From the NCBI GenBank assembly GCA_964389285.1, contig CAYMCZ010000014.1, positions 1-35,656 of the forward strand: a DNA stretch of 35,656 bases. Direction: 5' to 3'. Source of the stretch: Alectryocaccobium sp964389285. GTDB lineage: Bacteria > Bacillota > Clostridia > Lachnospirales > Lachnospiraceae. The position numbers and the translations under genes were made by a program. Positions 1 to 6,453 of this stretch are shown here, in pieces; position 1 is the stretch's first letter, and the number at the start of each line of letters is the position of its first letter. The notes under the pieces are model-generated. The model was not told the origin of the DNA, did no database searches, and worked only from the letters and a program-made list of their open reading frames with translations.

Positions 1-21
1 CGGAGCAGAGCTCTCGCGCAC

Positions 22-52
22 CGCGCACGAGATGGAACGCGCACGAGATGGA
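22..52. repeat. Tandem 15-bp direct repeat
   Basis: The phrase CGCGCACGAGATGGA occurs twice without mismatch at 22-36 and 38-52, a 16-bp period. It lies just downstream of the ftsI-like stop codon, in the only non-coding stretch visible at the left edge (1-81). I see no terminator or gene in these 81 bases. The function of the repeat is unknown and the array may continue outside the window. Confidence 0.6.
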
Positions 53-81
53 TCCGTTCCGTTTCGCCATCGGATGCCGCG

Positions 82-2175
82 TCAAGGCTCCTCCGCCTGT
101 GCTTCCGCCGTCTCCTCCGGCACCGGGGTTTCTTCAGCATCTGCCGCATTTTCCTCCACGGCCGCCGCTTCCTGTACACCTTCGGTAATCGCCGGTTCCT
201 CCGCCGCGTCTTCGGTTATTCCCATGACTTCATAATAGATTGAATAAACATCCTCATATTCCCGCGCACCCGTATATTCTTCGTCCGGGAAAATATTCAT
301 ATACGGCAGAAGCTCCTGAAAAATCTGCTTTGCCAGAAGCTGCGCGAGCAGGGATTCGTCCTGATCCGCCACATTCGGCTGGTCAATAACCACATATACC
401 AGCACCTGCGGGTCGGCAACCGGGGCAAAGCCGATAAACGATATCAGATAATTTCCGCTGTCCCTCGGGATTTTCTGGGCCGTTCCGGTCTTTCCGCCCA
501 TCGTATATCCATCCACCTTTGCATATTGACCCGTTCCGGATATCATGGCTTTTTGCATGGCGTATTTTAAGTAAGTTCCCGTGTCTTCGGAAACCGTCTG
601 TCTCTCGGTCACGGCTTCTTTTGTTTCGATCAGGTTTCCGCTGCTATCCGTAATGCTTTTCACGACATGCGGAATGTAATAATATCCGCCGTTTATAAGC
701 GAAGACATAGCCGCCGCTTCCTGTATCATTGTACAGGTAAAGCCCTGTCCGAAAGAAGATGTGGCGAGTTCCACGGCTCCCAAATTATCAAGACTGTATA
801 AAATGCCCTTGCTCTCCGCCGGAAGATCTATGCCCGTTTTTTTACCGAACCCGAAAATACTCTGATATTTCAAAAAGTTTTCGGCTCCGAGTTTAAATAC
901 GACCTGCATCATGGCGTCGTTGCAGGAGTTGATAATTACGCCTTCCGTTGTCATTTCCCCGTGATAATCCGGAAATACGGCGCAGCGTATGAGTATTTCC
1001 TTTATAAATTCATAGCCGTCGCACACAAAGGTGTCGTCTTTTTTTATGGAGTCGGTTTCGAGTGCCGCAGCTATCGTAAAAGGTTTAAAAGTCGAGCCGG
1101 GCTCAAATGTATCCGATGTGCAGAAATTTCTCCAGACCGAGGCCAGCCGCTCGCTTTCTTCCATATTTTCCAGTTTTTCCTGGTCTTTTATACGGCTTAA
1201 GTCGCGGGGATTGTTCAGATCGTACCAGTCGCTTGAGTCCATGCCGAGAATTTCCCCGCTTTTGGGATCCATTACTATCACGGCTATATTTTCGGCAGCT
1301 GCCGCTCCGTTTGGCCCGTCTTCGAAATGACCCTGATAATTTTCTATGGCCTTTCTGATTATCTCCTGTACATTTACGTCTATGGTCGAAACCACGTTGC
1401 TGCCTTCCGTTGCGGGGATTATGGTCTGCTCCACGTCCGAATCGGCGTTAAAATATCCGAAGATACGCCCGTTTGTCCCGTTCAGGATGTCGTTATAATA
1501 TCCTTCTATGCCATAGGAGGCATTGTTCAAACCGCTGCAAAATCCGATCAGGTCGCACGCCAGGGAGTTCTGCGGATATACCCTTTTATATGTCTCCTCA
1601 AACCAAAGGCCTCTGTAATTTATTCTTTCGTTTATTTCTTCGTCCGTAAGGCTTTCGTCTTCGGTATTTGTCCGGGCCTCATAGGCCTCTTTTTCTTCCA
1701 TGGTGACGTTTTTCTTTATTATCTGATACTGGCTTTCTTTTGTCTCCTCGGAAGTAATTCTGTTCCTGATGTCTTCTTCGTCAATACCGAACATCTCAAC
1801 GGCAAGCTCCACGGTAGGCTCCACGTAAGGCTGTATAGTATTTCCGTTTTCATCTTTTTTTTCCGTGTTTATTACCTTGCAGTCGAGTACAAGATTATAG
1901 ACTCGCTCGCTTGTCGCCAGTATGGTGCCGTTTCGGTCCAGAATATCGCCTCTTTTAAAAGGCATGGTTTTATTCGCGTACTGCTGCTGAGAATTTTGAA
2001 GCGCCATGCGTCTGTACGTTTCGCCGGACGCGGCATTTATATATGCTATTCTCAGCGATAAACCGACTAAAGCCAGCAAGGCCGCAAACAGCAGTCCTGC
2101 CAGCTTTTTGCTGATCTGCTTATTTATCTTTTTAACAGGATATCTTTTTATCCTGATTCTTTTTTTATTGCTCAT
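82..2175 (-). CDS. ftsI: Division-type penicillin-binding protein (FtsI/PBP2B/SpoVD family)
   Basis: This is a class B penicillin-binding protein: a membrane-anchored D,D-transpeptidase that cross-links septal peptidoglycan. Visible features are a basic N-terminus, one membrane segment at about residues 26-48, the dimerisation domain (RGDILDRNG near 75-83), and the three transpeptidase motifs: S361-TFK-K364 with the acylated serine, S417-C-N419, and K562-T-G564. There is no PASTA domain, which argues for the vegetative FtsI/PBP2B role over SpoVD, although the two are hard to separate by sequence. The length (697) is normal. The last 45 or so residues form an Ala/Glu-rich acidic tail that is not part of the fold. 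It follows ftsL by 29 bp, the standard division-cluster order. The start is ATG with a weak AGGT-type ribosome site. The family call is firm; the exact paralogue is inferred. Confidence 0.93.
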   Translation of the reverse strand: MSNKKRIRIKRYPVKKINKQISKKLAGLLFAALLALVGLSLRIAYINAASGETYRRMALQNSQQQYANKTMPFKRGDILDRNGTILATSERVYNLVLDCKVINTEKKDENGNTIQPYVEPTVELAVEMFGIDEEDIRNRITSEETKESQYQIIKKNVTMEEKEAYEARTNTEDESLTDEEINERINYRGLWFEETYKRVYPQNSLACDLIGFCSGLNNASYGIEGYYNDILNGTNGRIFGYFNADSDVEQTIIPATEGSNVVSTIDVNVQEIIRKAIENYQGHFEDGPNGAAAAENIAVIVMDPKSGEILGMDSSDWYDLNNPRDLSRIKDQEKLENMEESERLASVWRNFCTSDTFEPGSTFKPFTIAAALETDSIKKDDTFVCDGYEFIKEILIRCAVFPDYHGEMTTEGVIINSCNDAMMQVVFKLGAENFLKYQSIFGFGKKTGIDLPAESKGILYSLDNLGAVELATSSFGQGFTCTMIQEAAAMSSLINGGYYYIPHVVKSITDSSGNLIETKEAVTERQTVSEDTGTYLKYAMQKAMISGTGQYAKVDGYTMGGKTGTAQKIPRDSGNYLISFIGFAPVADPQVLVYVVIDQPNVADQDESLLAQLLAKQIFQELLPYMNIFPDEEYTGAREYEDVYSIYYEVMGITEDAAEEPAITEGVQEAAAVEENAADAEETPVPEETAEAQAEEP

Positions 2176-2204
2176 ATTCTACCTGCCGTATGCCGGACAT
2201 CCGC

Positions 2205-2699
2205 CTACCCCTCACCGGGAACGTCTTTATACTGTCTGACATAACTGTTTTCGTCCAGATCATAGTACATTATCTGATCCGACGTGGCATAATGCATACC
2301 CAGCCTGTTCAACGCCGCGTCTTTGATCTTTTCAAGACTGACGGAGTCTACAACCTGGTTGTATCTTGCGTCATTGTCGTTTTTAAGCTCATTGTACCGG
2401 CTTTCAAGCACGGCTATGCTTTCGTACTGAGTTGTTAAAGTAGCCTTTTTTTGCAGGTAAACCACACAGAGCGCCAGCATCGCAACACAAACAACGGAAA
2501 GAAATAAAGCAAACCCTCTTCCGAAAGAGCGTGCCATGATGCCTTTCCCTGCTGCGGCATGCGTTCTTTTTTTTCTGCGTTTTTTTCCTTCTGTTTCCTG
2601 CCCGGGTATGTCAAGCACTCTGGCCGCATTGCCGTTTTCCATGCCGTAATACCCTGCTGTCCGAACACTGTTATTTACCCTTCGTTTTTTTTGTGCCAT
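2205..2699 (-). CDS. ftsL: FtsL-like cell division protein
   Basis: This is a small bitopic membrane protein of 164 residues with the FtsL layout: a long basic cytoplasmic N-terminus (runs of Lys/Arg near 39-45), one transmembrane segment at about 62-82, then a short extracellular coiled coil (about 84-115) and a C-terminal segment with the FtsL-like Leu-Gly 'ALNRLGMHYA' phrase. FtsL forms the FtsQ-FtsB-FtsL complex that activates septal synthesis by FtsW-FtsI. Sequence is poorly conserved in the family, so the call rests on topology and on its place between rsmH and ftsI. The ATG start has a good site (GAGGTGA, 4 bases before ATG). Codons 3-5 contain an A8 run. A 90-bp gap separates it from rsmH, in which I see no gene. 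Confidence 0.85.
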   Translation of the reverse strand: MAQKKRRVNNSVRTAGYYGMENGNAARVLDIPGQETEGKKRRKKRTHAAAGKGIMARSFGRGFALFLSVVCVAMLALCVVYLQKKATLTTQYESIAVLESRYNELKNDNDARYNQVVDSVSLEKIKDAALNRLGMHYATSDQIMYYDLDENSYVRQYKDVPGEG

Positions 2700-2789
2700 T
2701 TCTCACCTCAAAAAATCAAAAGCTGAGATATCCGTCGTCTTTATGCTTTTCACCGCATAAGCTTCGCCTGTTTGAATTCATTTCCGTAT

Positions 2790-3740
2790 TTATACGGCTC
2801 TGCGTTCGAACACCCGAAGCTTCGCGCTGTGTGAGCGCATATTTTCTTTAATCTCATCTTCCGAAGGCAGAATCGGTTTTCTGCTTATCACGATACCTTT
2901 CGGTTTTTTTCCGCATACGCACACCGGAAAATCCGGAGGGCAGGTACACGGGTTTTCATTTCTTTTGAATTCGGACTTAACGATCCTGTCCTCTAAAGAA
3001 TGAAAAGTGATAACACAAAGCCTGCCGCCGTCTGCAAGAAGATCGATCATGCTTTCCAGAGAGCCGCGAAGCACTTCCAGCTCGCGGTTTACTTCTATTC
3101 GGATGGCCTGAAACGTCCTCTTTGCCGGATGTCCGCCCTCACGCTTGTTCTTTGCCGGTATCGATCCCCTTATTATCTCAACCAGCTGAGAAGTGGTTTC
3201 AATGGGCTTTGTCTGCCTCGCACGGCAGATGTTTTTCGCGATCCTCGCGGCGTACCGTTCTTCTCCGTATTCTTTAATGACACGAAATAATTCGTCTTCC
3301 GTCCGGGTGTTTACCACATCCGCCGCCGACTCTTTGGCCGACCTGTCCATACGCATGTCAAGCGGCGCGTCGAAGCGGTATGAAAAACCCCTTTTGGCGT
3401 CATCGAGCTGATTTGACGATACACCCAGATCAAGCAGGATGCCGTCAATGCCTGAAATTCCCCTTTTTCCAAGCTCATCAGCCATGTTGCAAAAGTTGCT
3501 GCGGATGATGTCCACGCGGTCTTTAAAGCCTTTGAGCCTTTCGGCCGCGGCTTTGATCGCTGCTTCATCCTGATCGAAACAAAAGAGATGTCCTCTTTCT
3601 CCGAGCAGAGAACAAATCGCAAGAGAGTGGCCTCCTCCTCCGAGGGTTCCGTCCACATAAACGCCGTCCGGTTTTATTTTCAGGTTTTCGATACATTCAT
3701 TCAGCAAAACCGGTATGTGTTTATATTCCGTCACGCTCAA
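2790..3740 (-). CDS. rsmH: 16S rRNA (cytosine1402-N4)-methyltransferase RsmH
   Basis: RsmH (MraW) methylates N4 of C1402 in 16S rRNA using S-adenosylmethionine, which tunes decoding at the P site. The SAM-binding loop DGTLGGGGHS is at residues 30-39, and the family phrases LLDLGVSSNQLD, RGFSYR.DAPLDMRMD and ITFHSLEDRIVK follow in order. The length of 316 is normal. The start is a TTG that overlaps the mraZ stop in the sequence TTGA, with GTGGAG about 8 bases upstream; the encoded N-terminus (SVTEYKHIPVLL) fits the family, so TTG is preferred over a later start. The overlap with mraZ implies coupled translation within the division operon. Confidence 0.97.
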   Translation of the reverse strand: MSVTEYKHIPVLLNECIENLKIKPDGVYVDGTLGGGGHSLAICSLLGERGHLFCFDQDEAAIKAAAERLKGFKDRVDIIRSNFCNMADELGKRGISGIDGILLDLGVSSNQLDDAKRGFSYRFDAPLDMRMDRSAKESAADVVNTRTEDELFRVIKEYGEERYAARIAKNICRARQTKPIETTSQLVEIIRGSIPAKNKREGGHPAKRTFQAIRIEVNRELEVLRGSLESMIDLLADGGRLCVITFHSLEDRIVKSEFKRNENPCTCPPDFPVCVCGKKPKGIVISRKPILPSEDEIKENMRSHSAKLRVFERRAV

Positions 3741-4168
3741 ATCAAAACTCCACAGTCCTGCAGGTTGTCTGCTATAGCGTCCATGTCGTCATAGCTGGAG
3801 ATCCCTGTCCATCTTTCTTTGTCCCAGATCTCTATACGCTCGAGGTTTCCCGTAAGTACAACTTCTTTTTCGAGATGCGCGTATTCACGAAGTGCCGACG
3901 GGACAAGTATTCTCCCCTGTTTGTCCAGCTCGCACGTCGCCGCGCCCGAAACAAGAAATCTCGTGATCATTCGAGCGTTTTTATTTGTAAGAGGAAGGCT
4001 GCGCAGCTTTGTTTCGAGAATATCCCATTCTGTTTTAGGGTACACAAAAAGACACCCGTCCAATCCCCTTGTCAGAACAAAAGAGTCCCCCAACTCTTCC
4101 CTGAACTTGGACGGAATGATCAATCTGCCTTTTTCGTCAATCGAATGACTGTATTCACCCATGAACAT
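3737..4168 (-). CDS. mraZ: Transcriptional regulator MraZ
   Basis: MraZ is the DNA-binding regulator at the head of the division/cell-wall cluster, made of two AbrB-like swapped-hairpin repeats that assemble into a ring. The first repeat starts at MFMGEYSHSIDEKGRLIIP, the second carries CELDKQGRILVP, and both contain the D-x-K/Q-G-R signature. The open frame extends upstream to 4237, but that extension runs through the operator boxes and promoter. The ATG at 4168, with GGGAG 10 bases upstream, gives 143 residues, which is the family's usual length; the ATG at 4162 is a less likely alternative. Known MraZ proteins bind direct repeats in their own promoter and usually repress it. Exactly such repeats lie at 4175-4214, so autoregulation is likely. 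Confidence 0.96.
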   Translation of the reverse strand: MFMGEYSHSIDEKGRLIIPSKFREELGDSFVLTRGLDGCLFVYPKTEWDILETKLRSLPLTNKNARMITRFLVSGAATCELDKQGRILVPSALREYAHLEKEVVLTGNLERIEIWDKERWTGISSYDDMDAIADNLQDCGVLI

Positions 4169-4174
4169 ACGGCA

Positions 4175-4214
4175 TTTTCTCCCACTTTGCTCCACTTTGC
4201 TCCACTTACCCCCA
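4175..4214 (-). promoter_or_regulatory. MraZ operator: four 10-bp boxes
   Basis: Read on the minus strand, four consecutive 10-bp units start with TGG: TGGGGGTAAG (4205-4214), TGGAGCAAAG (4195-4204), TGGAGCAAAG (4185-4194) and TGGGAGAAAA (4175-4184). MraZ in other bacteria recognises TGGGN boxes spaced by 5 bases, so the 10-bp period matches. The units begin right after the -10 element and the last one also supplies the ribosome-binding site, so bound protein would block both transcription and translation start. Confidence 0.88.
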
Positions 4215-4215
4215 T

Positions 4216-4244
4216 ATAATACATCAGAGCTTCGCAAAATGCAA
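4216..4244 (-). promoter_or_regulatory. Sigma-A promoter of the mraZ operon
   Basis: Minus-strand -35 TTGCAT (4239-4244), 17-bp spacer, -10 TATTAT (4216-4221). It sits just after the T-run of the clpX terminator and immediately before the MraZ boxes, so the division cluster is transcribed separately from the operon upstream. Confidence 0.8.
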
Positions 4245-4253
4245 GAAAAAAAC

Positions 4254-4283
4254 GAAAAAAAGAGCAGTCAGCTTTCTGACTGC
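4254..4283 (-). terminator. Rho-independent terminator after clpX
   Basis: An uninterrupted 8-bp stem, GCAGTCAG/CTGACTGC, with a 4-base loop (4264-4283) is followed on the minus strand by a T-rich run (T7 within 4254-4263). The clpX stop codon (4268-4270) lies inside the stem. It ends the long operon that begins at 14668. Confidence 0.9.
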
Positions 4284-5671
4284 CCGCGCATGATTACTTT
4301 CGGTCCACCCGTTTTTTCGATATAATCTTTTGTAATAATAACCTGTCCTATGTTCGGATCTTTCGGAAGCTCGTACATGATGTCCAGCATGTATTCCTCA
4401 AGGATGGTCCTGAGCGCCCTGGCTCCGGTGTCCACTTCGAGCGCCTTTTCGGCTATCAGGTAGAGCGCTTCATCCTCAAAGGTCAGTTTCACATTGTCCA
4501 ATTCGAGAAGCTTTTCATACTGTTTGAGGATGGCGTTTCTGGGTTCTTTTAATATTCTGACCAGCATTTCGGCGTTCAGGTTCTGCAGAGAGGTCAGGAT
4601 GGGAAGCCTTCCCAGAAATTCGGGTATCATGCCGAATTTACGGAGATCCTGCCAGGTGGCTTTTTGGAGAATGTCTTTGTCATCGTCATATCTGTCTTTA
4701 AGATCGCTCTGAAAACCTATCGAAGCCCGTTTGTTCAGGCGTTCTTTCACGATCTCGTCCAGCCCCGAAAAGGCTCCGCCGACAATAAATAAAATGTTTT
4801 TCGTATCTACGGTCGTCATGGGCACCATGGCGTTTTTGCTGGTAGCCCCCACAGGCACTTCTATTTCGCTGCCTTCAAGCAGCTTTAACAGCCCCTGCTG
4901 CACGGCTTCGCCGCTGACATCCCTTTGATTCATGTTTTTCTTTTTGGCTATCTTGTCTATTTCGTCTATGAAAACGATACCCTGCTGACATCTCTCGACG
5001 TCATTGCCCGCTGCGGCAAGCAGCTTGCTTATCACGCTTTCCACGTCATCGCCTATGTAACCGGCTTCGGTAAGCGACGTGGCGTCGGCTATGGCGAGAG
5101 GCACGTTTAAGATTCTCGCAAGCATCTGAACCAGATAGGTCTTGCCGCTTCCGGTCGGGCCTATCATCAGCATGTTTGATTTCTGAATCTCGACGTCTTT
5201 CGCGTTTTCCGAAAGAATCCTTTTGTAATGATTGTAAACAGCCACCGAAATGACTTTCTTTGCCTGATCCTGGCCTATCACATAGTCGTCCAGCCGGGCC
5301 TTTATCCTGTGCGGCGCCGGAATATCCTCAAACGAAAGTTTCGGCACTTCCTTTTTCTCTTTTGGCTTTTTCTTTTTAAGCTGCTGGCTTTTCGGGATGT
5401 TTACCTGCCCGAACATTTCGGTGACATTCAGCGGCATATTTGAAAAAATCTCCGAGAGATCCATGGGCATGTTTTTCATGGTATCCATGCTTTTCTGCAG
5501 ACAGTCGGCGCATACATACATGCTGCCGCCGAAATTGATCATCTTTCCGGCCACGCTTTCCGTTCTGCGGCATACCATGCAGACTTTTTCATATTCATCC
5601 GTATTGTCATCAGCCGGCCCCGCATTTTCAGCTGCGGTTTCGTCTTTGATGTTGTCAAGTTCATCCGCCAT
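4268..5671 (-). CDS. clpX: ClpX-type AAA+ unfoldase, divergent substrate loop
   Basis: ClpX is the hexameric ATPase that unfolds proteins and feeds them to ClpP. Seen here: a C4 zinc finger (C31, C34, C54, C57), a Lys-rich linker at 98-107, Walker A GPTGSGKT (171-178), pore loop GYIG (204-207), Walker B with D236-E237, the RDVSGE pore-2 region (250-255), arginine finger in FLGRLP (about 355) and sensor-2 TGAR (415-418). The ClpP-docking tripeptide IGF is kept at 318-320, so ClpP partnership is likely. The RKH loop normally found after the pore-2 helix is absent: residues 271-289 contain neither RKH nor the usual Gly/Pro-rich stretch. At 467 residues it is about 40 longer than typical. clpP is not in the window. 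It starts 2 bp after relQ. It could be a specialised second ClpX rather than the housekeeping one. Confidence 0.92.
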   Translation of the reverse strand: MADELDNIKDETAAENAGPADDNTDEYEKVCMVCRRTESVAGKMINFGGSMYVCADCLQKSMDTMKNMPMDLSEIFSNMPLNVTEMFGQVNIPKSQQLKKKKPKEKKEVPKLSFEDIPAPHRIKARLDDYVIGQDQAKKVISVAVYNHYKRILSENAKDVEIQKSNMLMIGPTGSGKTYLVQMLARILNVPLAIADATSLTEAGYIGDDVESVISKLLAAAGNDVERCQQGIVFIDEIDKIAKKKNMNQRDVSGEAVQQGLLKLLEGSEIEVPVGATSKNAMVPMTTVDTKNILFIVGGAFSGLDEIVKERLNKRASIGFQSDLKDRYDDDKDILQKATWQDLRKFGMIPEFLGRLPILTSLQNLNAEMLVRILKEPRNAILKQYEKLLELDNVKLTFEDEALYLIAEKALEVDTGARALRTILEEYMLDIMYELPKDPNIGQVIITKDYIEKTGGPKVIMRGQSES

Positions 5672-5673
5672 TT

Positions 5674-6453
5674 TTATTCCTCGTCATTTCCCCTGTTTTC
5701 ATTGAAAAGGGGCTTTTCATGTTCGCTGTAATCAACCGCCATATAATAAATATTTTCCATTTCCATGTCCAGATAATATCCTCTCTGGGCGCAGCGCAGG
5801 AGAGATTCTTTGAACTCATCCGTCTGCGGGATATCTTTTTTGTACATGATCTTATGCTCAAGGCTCGCCCACCAGTCCATGGCTATCGTCCTGAACTGCA
5901 CTTCCACGGTCATGTGCTTTTTATGGTCGTGCAGGAAAATCGGCACCGACACGATCAGATGCAGGCTCCTGTAGCCGTTCGGTTTGGGGTCTTTGATATA
6001 ATCTTTTTTTTCTATCAGAACCACGTCGTCCTGCGACAGGAGCGTATCGGCCAGCCTGTATATGTCCGAGGGAAATGAGCAGATAACCCTTATGCCCGCC
6101 ACATCGGTCAGATTTCTCTGTATGCTTTCTATGCTGAGAGGAAAATCTTTGCGGGCCAGCTTTTCCATGATGCTTTCAGGCGATTTCAGCCTGGTCTTGA
6201 TGCTCTCAATGGGATTTCGGTCAAATTTCAGGGACAGCTCCTCGCTTAAAACATTGAATTTGGTCGCCATCTCCATGATGGCGCACCTGTAGTATGCCAT
6301 AAGCTGCTTGTATGAGTCCTCGTACTGGTTGAGCCAGTTATCCATCCTGCCTTTTAAACGGCCGTCAATCCTTTTGGCGCCCATCTGTACCGACGGCACT
6401 TCCCTCTCTTTCCAGATGGTTCTGACCTTTCGGATTTCCCTTTTCTGTGTCAT
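5674..6453 (-). CDS. relQ: Small alarmone synthetase, RelQ type (GTP pyrophosphokinase)
   Basis: This is a single-domain RelA/SpoT synthetase that transfers pyrophosphate from ATP to GTP or GDP, giving (p)ppGpp. The synthetase core covers about residues 40-205. Recognisable motifs are KSPESI-type RLKSPESIMEKL (88-100), DVAGIRV with the metal-ligand Asp117, KDPKPNGYRSLHL (154-166) and EVQFRTIAMDWWASLEHK (184-201) with the second acidic ligand Glu184. There is no hydrolase, TGS or ACT domain, so it can make but not destroy the alarmone. An N-terminal extension of about 35 basic residues makes it longer (259) than Bacillus RelQ. Its ATG overlaps the alaS stop (ATGA) and has GAGGGG upstream; clpX follows 2 bp later, so translation of the three genes is probably coupled. 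Confidence 0.93.
   Translation of the reverse strand: MTQKREIRKVRTIWKEREVPSVQMGAKRIDGRLKGRMDNWLNQYEDSYKQLMAYYRCAIMEMATKFNVLSEELSLKFDRNPIESIKTRLKSPESIMEKLARKDFPLSIESIQRNLTDVAGIRVICSFPSDIYRLADTLLSQDDVVLIEKKDYIKDPKPNGYRSLHLIVSVPIFLHDHKKHMTVEVQFRTIAMDWWASLEHKIMYKKDIPQTDEFKESLLRCAQRGYYLDMEMENIYYMAVDYSEHEKPLFNENRGNDEE

Noticed and set aside
961..2061. Long plus-strand open frames opposite ftsI (for example 244 codons at 1327-2061)
   Set aside because: They are antisense to a well-matched penicillin-binding protein, have no recognisable product and no ribosome site; they follow from the codon pattern of the real gene.
2664..2699. A8 run in the first codons of ftsL as a frameshift site
   Set aside because: The frame continues normally through the run with a sensible FtsL topology; no alternative product is suggested.
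4169..4237. Longer MraZ starting at 4237
   Set aside because: The extra 23 residues are encoded by the -10 region and operator repeats and do not match the family start MFMGEY.
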